From Breviolum minutum Mf 1.05b.01 (taxonomy: Eukaryota; Sar; Dinophyceae; Suessiales; Symbiodiniaceae): a stretch of DNA of 64,000 nt. Where the stretch lies: contig DF242462.1 in assembly GCA_000507305.1 (NCBI GenBank), positions 27,849 to 91,848 on the forward strand. The letters are read 5' to 3'. How positions within the stretch are numbered: position 1 is the stretch's first letter; the number at the start of each line of letters is the position of its first letter. The translations under genes and the position numbers were made by a program. This document shows, one piece after another, positions 40,250 through 51,439 of the stretch. The notes beneath the pieces were generated by a model. It made no database searches and had not been told where the DNA came from. It saw only the letters and a program-made list of their open reading frames with translations.

Positions 40250-40362
40250 TAGTGACTGCTACCAGGATTCCTTTGGTAATCGTCTGACTGACATCTTCCA
40301 AGTTTTCCAGTCCGTGCAGCACCGAATACTCCTCAAGTGATGCACGCTTGGAGAACACCACC
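40250..40362 (-). CDS. internal coding exon, unrecognised
   Basis: Acceptor GGTTACCAG at 40363, (1 nt) VVFSKRASLEEYSVLHGLEN, LEDVSQTITKGILVAVT, donor A|GTAGGG. It lies between a family A copy (upstream) and a family E copy (downstream). Confidence 0.6.
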
Positions 40363-40384
40363 CTGGTAACCCCAACAAACAAAA

Positions 40385-40528
40385 CGTTTGTTGGTGGTTG
40401 AACAACCAACCCAGTTGAAAAATATGCGCAAGTCAAATTGGATTTTTTCCAAATATTAGTCAAATTGGATCATTTTTCCCCGAATAGGAGTGAGAAACTA
40501 TCACATATTTGAAACCCACCAACCAGAA
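40385..40528 (+). mobile_element. family A element with internal duplication
   Basis: TTTGTTGGTGGTTGAACAAC ... TTTGAAACCCACCAACCAG. The middle contains the GTCAAATTGGAT segment twice (40434 and 40459). Confidence 0.85.
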
Positions 40529-40729
40529 CATCTTGCTTGACATCTTGGTGACTTCAAAGGCGGCTTTTTTCAAAAAAATAATACCTTCTATCAAAAACAA
40601 GAACATGTCGTTTCATTTTTTGTCACATCTGTGTATTTTTTGAATGTTTTCAACTTGTTGTTGTTTTTTTTGGTTTTTGCAGAAATTCGTGGAGAATGTG
40701 TTTTTTTTTTTTCGATTCCTTCTTCCATT

Positions 40730-40806
40730 AGCAAATTGTGACGATACCCGCACGCCACCGCTCGCAACGGTGATTGAAATCCATGATTTCAACCGACAGA
40801 AACCCA
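40730..40806 (+). CDS. possible plus-strand exon
   Basis: A long T tract ending CTTCCATTAG precedes NCDDTRTPPLATVIEIHDF and NRQKPR up to AG|GTGCAA. This is the only reasonably supported plus-strand exon. A chance open frame is the alternative. Confidence 0.3.
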
Positions 40807-40915
40807 GGTGCAAAAAGGCCAAAAAGTCTGTCTGAACATCAACAATAGACGGTGAAACAATCCCAACAGCTGGGCTACAAATGGAACTTTTTTACACACA
40901 AATATAGCATCAACA

Positions 40916-41035
40916 TAGATTTACTTAGATTTGCTTGGTGGATGCTTGGAAAATAATGAAACATATGACATATTCCCCAGATGGTGATGAATACCATAGT
41001 AGAAAGTAGAAAAAATCACTTTAAACAAACACAAG
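40916..41035. mobile_element. family H element
   Basis: GATTTACTTAGATTTGCTTG ... CCCCAGATGGTGATGA, ACTTTAAACAAACACAAG. Confidence 0.7.
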
Positions 41036-41092
41036 AATAGTCACGGCTAAGAGTGACATTTTCGAGATCATCACCCTTAGTATCCATGTCAC

Positions 41093-44000
41093 CCTTTGCA
41101 AGTCTAATTTTGCAATGGACACCCACCACTTGCAGATGTATTTCCAATGTATTCCAATCTTGGAAAAAATGGAAAAGGGACCGATCATCGTGTTACACCC
41201 TAGATTTTTTTTGCATGGACAGCAAAAAAGGTGGCTTGGAAGAGGTATTTCCTTGTTTTAGGGGTATCTATGTTAGATTCAATCATGTAAGTTTCAGAAG
41301 AAACAAATCCTGCCCATGCACCCCCGAAAACTAACATGGAACCTGAAAACGAAGCCGTGGAAGACGAGATTCCTTTCGGAAACCTACTATTTTTTTCGGG
41401 GAGCACTGTTGGTGAAGAGAAATCCTGGCATCATTGCCAGTGGACACCTACAGAAAATGGTCAAGATTCATCAAATGCAACGTTGATTTTATATATCAAG
41501 TGTAGAGGTTATTTGTTGAGGTGCTGTATGCCAACAACTTCAAGGACCGTCTGACCACACGGATCATGGCCAGTCAATCTATCCTCCTGAAAACGTAACC
41601 CCCCTGGAAATAAGACCTTCTTGAGAGCTTATATAACCATTGGTTTCCCTTAATAAGGCCGGCTATTAAACCCAAATTTCTGGGGGGGGGGTAACGTTGG
41701 GGGTGGTGGATGGTCGGATTGTTAGACTGTTAGGCCAAGGCTCTGGTGGGGCAATGCTGCCATGACTGTTGATGCCTTGACAATCACCTCCGCACCAAAC
41801 CTGAAATTTTGACCCTCCCTGAAATGACGTGTCATACGTTTGTTGATGGCAACCAGAAATCCGGCAAACTCACCAGTTGAGGGTTGTTAGTTTATCCCAC
41901 TTTTTTGCAAGGTTTTTTTTTTACATGCCAGGTGGTTGTTTGGGATTTCTGAACCATCAAAAGTACAGCACCTGCCAGGTTGCGCCGGGTCCCAAAAGTC
42001 AGGTGTTTTTGTTGTTAGTTTCAGGGAAGGTACTTGTGGGAAAAAACAAACAAAATACTATCCCTACCTTAAAAAGGGTCACATAGTAGTCTATGTTTGA
42101 TGAATTTCCTGGAAAAAAAATAACATCAAGAAACGTCATAACAAATTATGATGTTTAGTATTCTTATAAATTTAGAAAATATACGTGTATATATGTATAT
42201 CTATATATACATGTAAAATATTGTTCCTGCAAAACCCCTAACAAAAGTGACGTATTTCTGAACAAACCCAAGAAACGTTCCAATCATCCGTGCCCTCGGG
42301 AGAAAAGTCGGGAAGTTGGAGTGAAGATTCCAAATCCGAAGTACTGAAAGCAGTGGGTCGGTTCAGAATCACACCCTTGGTGAAACCTTGGGAATGATCC
42401 ACCAGGAAAATCACATTCCTTAGCTGAAAAACAAATTTGAGAAAGGGTTGGTTGTTTTGTTTTTGATTTGCGGGTGATTTTTTATATGTGTGTTTTTTCC
42501 CTTGTTGTTGTGTTTGTTGTGGTTGTTTTCAGCAGCAACAACAACAGCAGGAAGAAGACCAAGAAAAACAAAACATAAGAAAGATTCAAGCCTGCCACCT
42601 ACCCATGCATTCCAGTTTGCACAAGTCCTTCAACGAATCTTCTTTGCAAATCCCTGACGAACATGACTGCCAGACTGTGAACCGACCAAAAAAAAACAAC
42701 GTGTCAATTCTGTGTGCCCTTTTGATCCTGGGATTGTGAAAACATGACCCGAACTCAAAGGTTGACATACAAGTTTGAGTCTTAAAGTCTTAAACGCCAC
42801 GCGTGCGACGTTAGGCCTGAGACCTTAATACACAAGTCTGCTCAACCTTCCAACGCTCAGTGATTGTGAAAAGCGCCCTTTCAGGGTCAGCTTCGCAGTG
42901 ACACGAGTAAGCAGCCCACGAAGGCGCCAACTGCTCGGCATATTTGCTGAGCAAAACCTTCTTCACACTCAATTGATCTTGAGAGCCTATGTATATAATA
43001 TATATATATACATATCAAAACCATAGACTGATTCCTCCTAAAAGCCTGCTTCCTCCGTTTTGTCTGCTCATTGGTTTTTCTGATTGTAGTTAGGTGGCAC
43101 TACGAAACCAGTGATAACTGGTAGGGGCACCGCCTTGTATGAACCAAAGAATAGTGGATTGGGGGGGGTTGACTTCTCTTTTTATACTCGGCCAGTGTGG
43201 CTAGTGTTTACTTGCTTGGACCAGATTTTCATATAAAAACTCGCAATTGAAAAACTCCCACCGCGAGTAGACACAGATTCGTGGAAGAAAACTTGAACTA
43301 GCTTCATGTTCTTGCCTATTTTCCCCCAAAAACAACTTCCTTCCCCGTTTGAAAACCCGGTGAAAAATTCGGACGAGAGTCTTGTGGAAGTACTGCTGAT
43401 TGATGCAAAAGTGATCATTCGGTGCCGACAACAGGATAGAACCCTGCTCAATGATTGGCGATTCATACGCCTCAAGGAAACCATCCGTGTTTCACAGGGG
43501 GGCATCCAACGAACCCAAAAAGACCAGGTCCATCTTTTTTTTAACGGGTCGAGTCAAGTGAGGTTTGCATGACTTATTTCTTTGATGTTGCAAAAAGATA
43601 AGTTGTTGAGTTGTTTTTTACATACGAAAAACATTAGGAATTGGATGATGAAAGCTGTATTTAAAGAAAACAGTTTTTTTTCAGGATGTTGATTCGTTGA
43701 CATTGGCCGAATCTGTGTTACATAGGCACATTTACAAAAATTACAACATCCTTATGAACTTGATTTCAGTGAAGAAAACAGGGGAGACAATAATCTTCCT
43801 GCACCCAAAAGTGCCATTACAACACCCCCGAAGATTTTCACATATGTGGGACCTGAAAATGATGCTTTGGTTCAGATGATTTTCTTCTTCCGGGGGTGGT
43901 ATTCTCAGGTTCCAGCCGCTAATCTTCCGGGGTGTAGGGTGAGGTTCTTCTACTCAGTGGTACCCTTTTTTCCACTTTCCGGTGCATGGTGGAAAGACGT

Positions 44001-45839
44001 TGTGGTTTGATCATGTTTGATCAAACTGGAAGAGACCCAAAAAGGGGGGGTCCATCCGCACTGTGATTTTGAGGGATGACATCCTACCCAACTATATAGG
44101 GATTGTAAAAGGCCAATATAAGGACCCTATAAACTAACCAGGATTCAATGGAAAATCATAACTACCCTGTGATTGCGAGGATTCTGGAGTTCTTAAACGC
44201 TCCTCCTTTTGTAGGAAATTACATCATCACTGGTGACCCGTTCATCGCTCCCTCAGTATCACAAACAAATATCACAGGGTAGTCAATTCAAACACGGCGT
44301 TTTTCTCTCCCCACATGCTTTAGGGGGGAATAGTCCCTAACATGCAACCCGGGTTTGGTTGAGTTTGGTGACTTAACATGAGTCGCACGGACGTGACTTC
44401 GCCAACTTGGATATTGTGAACACCAAAAGTTGTTAAAAAAACCCGCGGATGCCGGTGAAGTTTCTGCTGACCGTTTTTTTTTGCTGCACCTTTTTCTTTG
44501 GAAAAATTATAACTCATTATGGTTTACCATCAGATGTTCCCGCTTCAAAGCCGGAAATCCCGGATGCTGGTTTTTTCAGTTCGGAGATCTCAAGTTTGAA
44601 CCTTCACTATTCCACGTCAAAAAAACGCGCACCGCGGTAAAAAAAACATCCCAAGCTTCTCTACTAGTACCAAGTGGCCCATTTCTCGGCTTTCTTTAAT
44701 GAAATGCCCTTTACAGAGCCACCACTTTCACCCACATCACTTCCAGATTCCTTGAAATGAAAGGTGATCCCCCAAGCGAGTTTGTTTTGCGCACCAAACA
44801 TTTGCTCCCATTTTTGAAAAAAGTTGATGCGAGATGGTGTTTTTTTCTGGATTTCAGACATGAACTCAAGAATAAGATTTCATGGCTAGTCAACCTACTT
44901 ATGATCAGGGCAAATTGAAAACCCATGGAATTTCTTCTTTTTTCCGGCCGGCTATGAAAAACCCATATTTTTTCTGAGATTTTTTGCGACTCGCAAACTG
45001 GTGGATCTACCCCCCCGGGCCCCGGGATGCTGGAGGTGACTGTTGCCAAAGATTAAATGTTTGTATCCAAAACTCACCCTGAATTTTGGAGCATCAGAAA
45101 TGTATCCAACCAAAAAACAAGTCGCCTCTATTTTTTTCAAACACGAGAAATGCACAAATTACGAACTTATACTTATACTTGGTACTTTCCACCCATGTGA
45201 AAAATGTTCGTCAACTGGAACTGGGCAATCTTGTCCAAATAGGTAGGAGACCATCCACCTTTCATCAACGAATCCCCTCTTTCAGCAGCCCTTTCACAAA
45301 CATGGATCCAACAATAAACTACCCACATTTCAAGGAATTCCTTGGATGTTTACCTAAAACAAAAAACACCGGTGATTGTGTTTTTTGCAAAATAGAATTT
45401 TTGACAACCATCCTGGCAGCAACTGACTGCGACTTTGGTGACCCCTTTTGGTATGGTGAAGTCACGTGACCCAAGCTACACTCCCTGAAACTGACATTTT
45501 CGCCCCCTGAAAATAGGCCATCCGAAAAAGGAAACTAATCAATATTCACCAACCATTGATTTTCAGGTGCTAGCGTGTTAGTTTCAGGGAGGGTATTTCT
45601 ATAAAATTCCAAAGATTTTTTTTCGCAAACCAAGCTTCTTGTTGCACCAAGCGTGCCCTGAATTCACGCCAATCCTCTTCTTCTTCTTTCTCTCCTTCAG
45701 ACGCCCAGCGCCCCACGCGGGGATGATCCCTCCGGCCTCTAGGACCACTTTTGGGCGCGGTGAAGGGAAGATGAAAAGACCACAAGACAGCAGCGAAGAA
45801 AACGAAAGGAAGCAAACGTTTGGACATGGCAAGGGCCAT
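41093..45839 (-). CDS. UPF0301 (DUF179, YqgE/AlgH-like) family protein, probably plastid-targeted
   Basis: Function of the UPF0301 family is not established. Exon 45839-45631 starts MALAMSKRLLPFVFFAAVLW, a hydrophobic signal-like segment, then F-T-A-P and basic residues. A phenylalanine at this place is typical of complex-plastid targeting. It continues EEEEDWREFRARLVQQEA; W-R-x-F-R-A-x-L-V is usual at the start of plastid UPF0301 proteins. Exon 44864-44671 (EIQKKTPSRINFFQKWEQMF...KKAEKWAT) is a likely but unproven linker. Core exons, all phase 0 and GT-AG: 43470-43375 (SPIIEQGSILLSAPNDHF..FHKTL), 42423-42268 (VIFLVDHSQGFTKGVILNRP, the family's G-x-x-x-N-R-P motif), 41800-41696 (VWCGGDCQGINSHGS, the GG motif), 41586-41539, 41447-41388 (..CSPKKI), 41158-41093 (WKYICKWWVSIAKLDLQ, perhaps the C-terminal Trp segment). 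The last two exons and the linker are less sure. A plus-strand frame overlapping 43306-43562 competes but lacks family similarity. Confidence 0.75.
41587..41695. mobile_element. family J element that is an entire intron
   Basis: In gene direction the intron starts GTTACCCCCCCCCCAG and ends GGGGGGTTACGTTTTCAG, so the TIR GTTACCCCCC/GGGGGGTTAC lies at the splice sites. The 109-nt intron joins exons 41800-41696 and 41586-41539 in phase 0. Confidence 0.8.
43819..43940. mobile_element. family B4 element
   Basis: ACACCCCCGAAGATTTTCAC ... TTCCAGCCGCTAATCTTCCG then GGGTGTAG. Relatives with the same TTCCAGCCGTTAATCTTCC end are at 54895, 60462 and 63186. Confidence 0.75.
44070..44162. mobile_element. 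family E element, opposite orientation
   Basis: GGGATGACATCCTACCCAAC, TATATAGGGATTGTAA, ...CAATGGAAAATCATAA. It is the reverse of the copy at 40125. Confidence 0.65.
44878..45025. mobile_element. family J element
   Basis: ATGGCTAGTCAACCTACTTA, GAAAACCCATGGAATTTCTT, CCGGCCGGCTATGAAAAACC, then C/G runs. It ends 14 nt from the acceptor of exon 44864-44671. Confidence 0.7.
45476..45597. mobile_element. family B1 element
   Basis: TACACTCCCTGAAACTGACA ... GCGTGTTAGTTTCAGGGAGG. The ends pair over ~20 bp. It directly follows the first UPF0301 exon. Confidence 0.88.
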
Positions 45840-46485
45840 GGCTGGAATTAAAATGCTGAGTTTGTGTCTGTTTTTTGGGGGATTGTTAAGTGACCCTTTT
45901 CAATGGTTAAGTGACCTCCAAAGTTTGGGGATGATAAGGTCACGACTTGAATCACCTGGAAGTTGTCCTTTTTTTTGTGTTGATTGGACTCAAGATTGGC
46001 ACTGCTTTTTGTTGATATCTTGGAATTCCGTGATCTTCCAAATAGCAACTGTATGGATTTCCTGCGTGTTTTTTTTCTTGCCAGAAACTATCGTCAGAAG
46101 AGTTCCCGCGATGGGTACTGTATTTTATGTATTTTCCCAATCCTTTTAAACCACAAAGATGCTGTCAATTTCTCGTCTTGCTTTCATCTGTGGAAATCCC
46201 TGGCAAGTGGAGTCATCTCTTCAAGTGCTTTTTTATGTTTGGAGAAATAGGGTCTCAAAAGGCCAACATGCTTTTTTTGCAACATAAACTTACCAAACCT
46301 CATGGGATTCTTCAGGGCTTGAGATATGTGGGTGGTGCATTTTGATCATCTTGGCTTCTTGATATGTTCTTGTTTTTTCCCTGATATTCCAAACATCGTT
46401 GAGCCTTCAGATTTGAACCAAACAAACACCAAAGTGAAAACGCACAAGTCTTGCACCAAATGGGTAACCAACAAGGGGTCCCTTA

Positions 46486-46583
46486 CCTATCCCATACCGA
46501 ATCCATGTATGGTATAGATTTACCCTACATTTGGTTGATTTTTGCAGGTAAAGATATACCATACATGGATGGGCCATGGGTAT
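46486..46583. mobile_element. family G element
   Basis: CATACCGAATCCATGTATGG ... ACCATACATGGATGGGCCAT. Long inverted ends around a TTTACC-CTACATTTGG core. Confidence 0.8.
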
Positions 46584-46599
46584 GTTCCATACCACCGGT

Positions 46600-48819
46600 C
46601 ATCTCTTCCGGTTGAGGGGGTTTCCCAGAAGGTGATTTTGTGAAGACACCAATCTTTGTTTTCTGCGGGGTGAAAGGTGATTTGTTTTCTCCCTAATCGT
46701 TTGAACAACCAAAAACTAGTTGGTGGTTGAGTTCCCCAACCCACCTGAAAAATATTAGTCAAAACGGGTTCATCTTCCCCTTTTGTAGGGATGAAAATGA
46801 AAAATGATTTGAAACCACCACCATCCAGTTAAGAAATGAAGGCAAACCTTTGAGGACACCTAGTGATTAGCACGTGATGAAAATTCCCTTTCTCCGAAAA
46901 TGTCAGTTTAGAAAACTTTTTCAGCTTCTCATCATGTTAGTTGGGTCGTAGGTGGTGCTTTTGGGACATGATCTTCACAAAAACTCTTCGAATCATGGAC
47001 AGTGTTGTATCTAGGGTGATTCAAGGAATCATGGACAATCTGGGCAATACTTCCCAGTATGGGAATGGTATATTTACCTACTTTCAGGTGATTTACCTAC
47101 ATCCATGGGACTGAATCATATATATATATATATATATCTGCCTATCATGAATGTTCATCTGGGCCGTTTATAAAATAAATCCTTAAGCTGAATGTTTTTT
47201 GGGCCATTTTGGGGTCCCGGATTCCCTTACTGTTCGCTATATACCTTTTGGGGTGACCAACCGGCTGGTTGGTCGCTATAAATTGCTTAGATACTTTTTT
47301 CGGGGTGAACTGGGCTGAGTTCAACAGCACAGTGTTTGGGTAGTGCCCCAAAACACAGGATTCCAGTGGATTCCATGAAGGTCAATAAAGGTCCCTTCCG
47401 CAGTAAAAAATCATGGTCGATGATGATTTTCTCACTGTTCTCCTTCCTCAGGGTTGAATTTTCATACCCCTAATGTAGAATGTAGATAGTGCAACGCTGC
47501 AACCATGGGGAGTAAACCATACTTTGCCCAACCCAAGTATCTACATAATATGGTCCCCTACTATCCAGTTGTAAATGGATATTCAGAATAACCCCTATCA
47601 ATGGCCGAAAATATACCAGGTTCCACTCAATATGTTTTTTTCGCCCCGAAAGAAGTGGAGGAGGTTTTTCCACTGGTGAATTTGGGGCCCACCTTGCAGG
47701 GTCATAATCCCTAAAACAATATGAGGGTTTCCTAAAATGGTGGTATCCCCAATCAACACCCCAAAATGATCATTTTTAGTAGGAAAACCCACCATTTTAG
47801 GAAACACCCATATGAAAACCCATGAATTTCCCCACAGAAAAATCCCACCCAAACTCAGCTTGGATATATCACCCACCTTGAAGGTACCAAGCATCGCCGC
47901 CTGTTACGCGACGATGAAGGGATGAAGGGTTGTGGGAGGGTGGAGTCTTTCCATGTTGTGCCCCACGGCTATCCCCCACGAAAACAGCATGAAATTTTCG
48001 TTGGTTCTTTATAAGGATCCCCTATATATTGCCAAATACCTGGATCTTCTAGATATGTAAGCTTTCTGCCTTTTGGTAAGTTTTTTGGTGAAAAACAAGC
48101 ACAAATTTTACACACAAAAGGTAGATCCAGGTATAGCTTTTGGAGAATCGGTGGATCTTTTCTGGAAGATCCGGATTTTTTTCTGCTGAAAAAACCTCTA
48201 AAGTGGACGTGAAAATCTGGAAAATTCCGAGGAGAACGAGGACGTGTGTGGTTCCTTGCTTTGATATTTAACTTGGTGAGAAAGCCCATGATGAAAACTC
48301 ACTACCGACAATCATGAAAATCATGGTGCTGATGAGTGGCTTCATCATTGTTATCACTGTCTTTATAATCAATACTATCTTTAGCATTTTTTAGCATCAT
48401 AACTGTCGGTGACACTACTGCTGCTGTTATCATTCGCCATTAAGTAGCCATCGTTGCCAAATTGCCAGATGAGGAAAATCCTCTTCTGTGATGACCTTTG
48501 GGTGAATCGTATTTGTCAAAAAGCTTGTAACGCTTTTTACGTATTTGGGTTTGGAAAAAAATGGGATCCTTCTCAATCCTTATCTAGTTGGTGGTTGGTT
48601 CCCCAACCCCTTTTGAAAGATATGCGAACCGTCGTCAAATTGGATCATGAAACCCCAAGGGTCGGGATGAAAATTCCAAAAAATATGTGAGTTGCCACCA
48701 CCTATAGTGATTTTCTGGTGGCTCGTTCTAGTCCTCACAAATTTTGGGTCGTTTTTTTTCACCTGCCACACTTGCGATTCCGATCTCTTCTTTTTGTCGT
48801 GGCGCCTGTGACCGGGCAT
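46600..48819 (-). CDS. possible very small basic protein (about 47 codons in three exons)
   Basis: Exon 48819-48763: ATG, MPGHRRHDKKKRSESQVWQ, donor CAG|GTGAAA. Exon 47900-47877 (24 nt): AAMLGTFK between GCGTAACAG and AAG|GTGGGT. Terminal exon 46662-46600: acceptor TTCACCCCGCAG, KTKIGVFTKSPSGKPLNRKR, stop TGA. All phases are 0. The last two exons have good sites. The first is one of three plausible frames in the region, so the N-terminus may be wrong and exons may be missing. The basic composition resembles small ribosomal-type proteins, but no family is assigned. Confidence 0.4.
46715..46832 (+). mobile_element. family A element
   Basis: ACTAGTTGGTGGTTGAGTTC ... TTTGAAACCACCACCATCCAG. It lies 53 bp upstream of the acceptor of exon 46662-46600. 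Confidence 0.85.
47056..47115. mobile_element. family G element, short form
   Basis: CAGTATGGGAATGGTATATT and TTTACCTACATCCATGGGAC. A (TA)n tract follows at 47119-47138. Confidence 0.5.
47718..47816. mobile_element. family D element
   Basis: TGAGGGTTTCCTAAAATGGT ... ACCATTTTAGGAAACACCC. The arms pair perfectly over about 17 bp. Confidence 0.85.
48038..48138. mobile_element. family I palindromic element, copy 2
   Basis: Same ends and internal TTTCTGCCTTTTGGTA as the copy at 22009. The most similar pair in the window. Confidence 0.88.
48583..48704 (+). mobile_element. family A element
   Basis: TCTAGTTGGTGGTTGGTTCC ... GAGTTGCCACCACCTATAG. It carries the CGAACCGTCGTCAAATTGGA variant also seen near 38610. 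Confidence 0.88.
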
Positions 48820-49339
48820 GGTACGCTTGAACGAGCCTCAGGGCAACCGTGGGCGTTGGAAAGGTGTTGTGTTGGCCCGGGGTTATTCCCAAATGACCCA
48901 CCAGCAGGTACAATCTGGAAGGGGACGATCCCAACCTACACCTCCGAACACTGGCATGAGTTCATCTATTTGTCTACTGATTTTGCTGTCATCGAGTTGC
49001 ATCATTTTATAGAAATTTGGGACATATATTTATTCTCAAAAATACCTGGAAGCCAATCTGTTTGTTTGCCCATTCGCTTCATCATGCTTCCCTGTGCTTA
49101 TCTTTTTTACTGATGTATTGATCACCCATACTATACCCATACTTCTTCTACATTTCTTCTACCTGTACCAACCCGACCTCCAAAACATAAGACTCTTTCG
49201 TAAAAATGCGCACCAAAAGTCATCTGCATGCACTGTGGTGACCACAGACTGACAATAAATCAGGGCAAAAAACATCTTACGAAAAGACACAGCTGTTTCT
49301 GGTGCAGGTTTAGTACACTCTGTAAAACTATTAGCGAGT

Positions 49340-49436
49340 TTATCCCTGAAAATTGATGGTTGGGTTCGACGATCCGGCTTCCTTTTGGAAAGGCCTATTT
49401 TCAGGGGCGAACATGTGAGTTTTGGGGGAGGTATAG
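49340..49436. mobile_element. family B1 element, diverged
   Basis: TATCCCTGAAAATTGATGGT ... GGCCTATTTTCAGGGGCGAA then TTTTGGGGGAGG. Orientation opposite to the copy at 45476. Confidence 0.6.
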
Positions 49437-49864
49437 GTAGCCATTCCCAAGTTCGACAACGACCTCAGCCGTGCCAATTACTAGCCCTATAGGGCTCCGG
49501 CCATGCATGGATGGGCGACACCTGAGGACGTGGACCCACGAAACGATGGTCGTGTCACGGAGATTGGAAGATTAGAAACTTCACCTCTGGTGGAACAACA
49601 AAGCCTTTTCTGCAAAAAGCCTATGAGTCAAAATGATGGTAAAATCTTCCCCCTTTAGGGGGTGATGTGTTCAGAAAATTGTGACTTCGAAAGTCACTTT
49701 TGGTAGGTCACGTCAACATCAACTGCTGTGTCAAGTTGACACTGCCATCCCTACAGCACACGGATCTTATCTGCGCTTCCAAACGCCCGATGATGATTGG
49801 TGAGACTGGTTGCTTTGAGAGTAGTTGAGCTTCATATCCTGAAGTGATCATCCCTTTTGTCGCT

Positions 49865-51170
49865 TTAGGAAAAGTTCTTAACCTGCAACCTGAACACTAG
49901 TCGTAAAGGCTTTTTCAAGTGCACAAGCTGCTTGTTAGACACGCTTCTTAGACACACCCAACCCGCCTTTCCTTCAAACCCTTCCCAAAGAATTGCACCT
50001 CCCAAGCTAGCCGGAGCCGTGACCACCGCCGCCGCCTGCACCAAAGCACCGTTTTGGAAGCTGGCGGTGTGGATGGTGGATGTGTTGACAATGTCAATGT
50101 CACCAATTTTTTCCCCAAAAAAAAATCCCCAGTGATTTTCTTGGATTTGCTTGTTTGGTGAAAAAAGTCCAAACATCTTCCGCAAATGGTGGTGAATTCA
50201 TTGCTCATTTTCATCCCATGGGATCCGAAAACGTAAAAAATCACCAACTAAACAAACATGTTTTTAATTCAACAACCTCACTTCCGGTGGGTTCAAAAAC
50301 AATTTTTGGGGAAAAAACAAATATGCTAAAACATCTCAACTGTTTGGGGTCAGTTATTTTTCACCTGTTTTCTTTGGGTGCTGTTTGTTGTGAAAAATAT
50401 CTTGGAAAATACTCTCAACTTGTTTTAGGAAAAAATTGGGAGATTGCTTGCTTTTTTTGGAAGGGGAACCAAACTCACTCAAATTGATCCCAAACAAAAA
50501 AACTCGGGGCTGAAACATCAAGAAGGGGAACATGATAGGCTGGAACTTTTTTAAATCCGAGGCTATTGGTTCATGCTTTCCGAAAAAACAACGACAAAAG
50601 AAAAGGTGGAAAGCCGGTGGAAATGCCGGTGGATGTTGACTCCCAAAATTCCCCCCAACAACAAGGGTTTCCATGAACCTCGCAGTTTCCTCCAAGGTAA
50701 AGAAGGACCTGAAATCATAGCGTCGATCCTGATTTTTGTGGTATACCCTGAGGCTTCACCCTTTCCCAAGGTAAAACCCTGCTCAAAATCAACAACTCGC
50801 AGTGATTTTGTCACCAACCAACAGCCGAAGGGGGGCCAACATGTTCCAAAAAAAACGGTTCTTACGAGTTTGGTAGCCCAAGATTCACAACTTTTAGTCC
50901 CAAATCAGGTTTTGTTCGGGATTCCCTACCCCATAGGGATCCATGGGACTGGAATTGTTACTTACATTTCCCCGTGTTCATGTGGCCATTTTTCACCGTT
51001 CATGTAGGTAAATATACCAGTCCCATGGATCCTATGGGAATTAAAAATGTAGTCCCTCCGTTTAAGTGGAAAACCCGCCTCGGAGCCTGCCATACTGGCA
51101 GAGTTCAGAGCAGCCGAAATGGACGGTTTCTTTGCCTCGCGGTTTTTTACGAAATGCTGGAGGTGTTTTT
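49865..51170 (-). CDS. 3' part of an unrecognised gene
   Basis: Exon 51170-51075: directly after the CTAG end of a family A element, KHLQHFVKNREAKKPSISAA, LNSASMAGSEA, donor G|GTTTTC. Candidate exon 50817-50703 (KSLRVVDFEQGFTLGK..KIRIDAMIS). Terminal exon 50060-49865: acceptor CACACCGCCAG, (1 nt) FQNGALVQAAAVVTAPASLG, GAILWEGFEGKAGWVCLRSV, ...LVFRLQVKNFS-stop. The terminal exon has a small-residue-rich, enzyme-like start. No family assigned. Confidence 0.5.
50133..50262. mobile_element. family H element
   Basis: TTTTCTTGGATTTGCTTGTT ... AAAAATCACCAACTAAACAA. The right end matches that of 62650-62745. Confidence 0.7.
50936..51036. mobile_element. family G element
   Basis: GGATCCATGGGACTGGAATT ... 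TACCAGTCCCATGGATCC. The inverted ends pair over ~20 bp. Confidence 0.85.
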
Positions 51171-51277
51171 CTAGTTGGTGGCTGAACCAAGCCATCTGAA
51201 AAATATGCTCGTCAAATTGGATCATCTCCCCAGGTAGGGATGAAAACAAAACATATTTCAAACCACCACCTAGTTTT
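51171..51277 (+). mobile_element. family A element contiguous with an exon
   Basis: CTAGTTGGTGGCTGAACC ... TTCAAACCACCACCTAGTTT. In gene direction its terminal CTAG is immediately followed by the coding exon 51170-51075. Confidence 0.9.
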
Positions 51278-51334
51278 TTTTGAAAAGGAAAGAAGCTTGA
51301 AAAATGTGGAAAAGTATAGGGTTTCGTGTATGTA

Positions 51335-51425
51335 TAGAACCCAAATGACCCTTGTTTTGATTGGAAAAGCCATTGTTTTGAGTGGTTGACCTTCAAAAAT
51401 AGGGGTCGTTTGGAGTTCTAGGTAT
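51335..51425. mobile_element. family C element
   Basis: AGAACCCAAATGACCCTTGT ... AATAGGGGTCGTTTGGAGTT then CTAG. A TGTTTTGA internal motif occurs twice. Other copies at 61807 and 62884. Confidence 0.88.
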
Positions 51426-51439
51426 CTATAGATATACAT

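Noticed and set aside
42598-42670. Minus-strand exon reading LAVMFVRDLQRRFVEGLV inside the UPF0301 gene
   Set aside because: Its phase (2/2) cannot be inserted between flanking phase-0 exons, and the family alignment needs no residues there.
43306-43880. Plus-strand reading with good-looking sites (…HLFFNGSSQ | DVDSLTLAESVLHRHIYK…)
   Set aside because: It overlaps antisense the minus-strand exon 43470-43375, whose sequence matches the UPF0301 family and joins in phase to the next UPF0301 exon. The plus reading has no family similarity.
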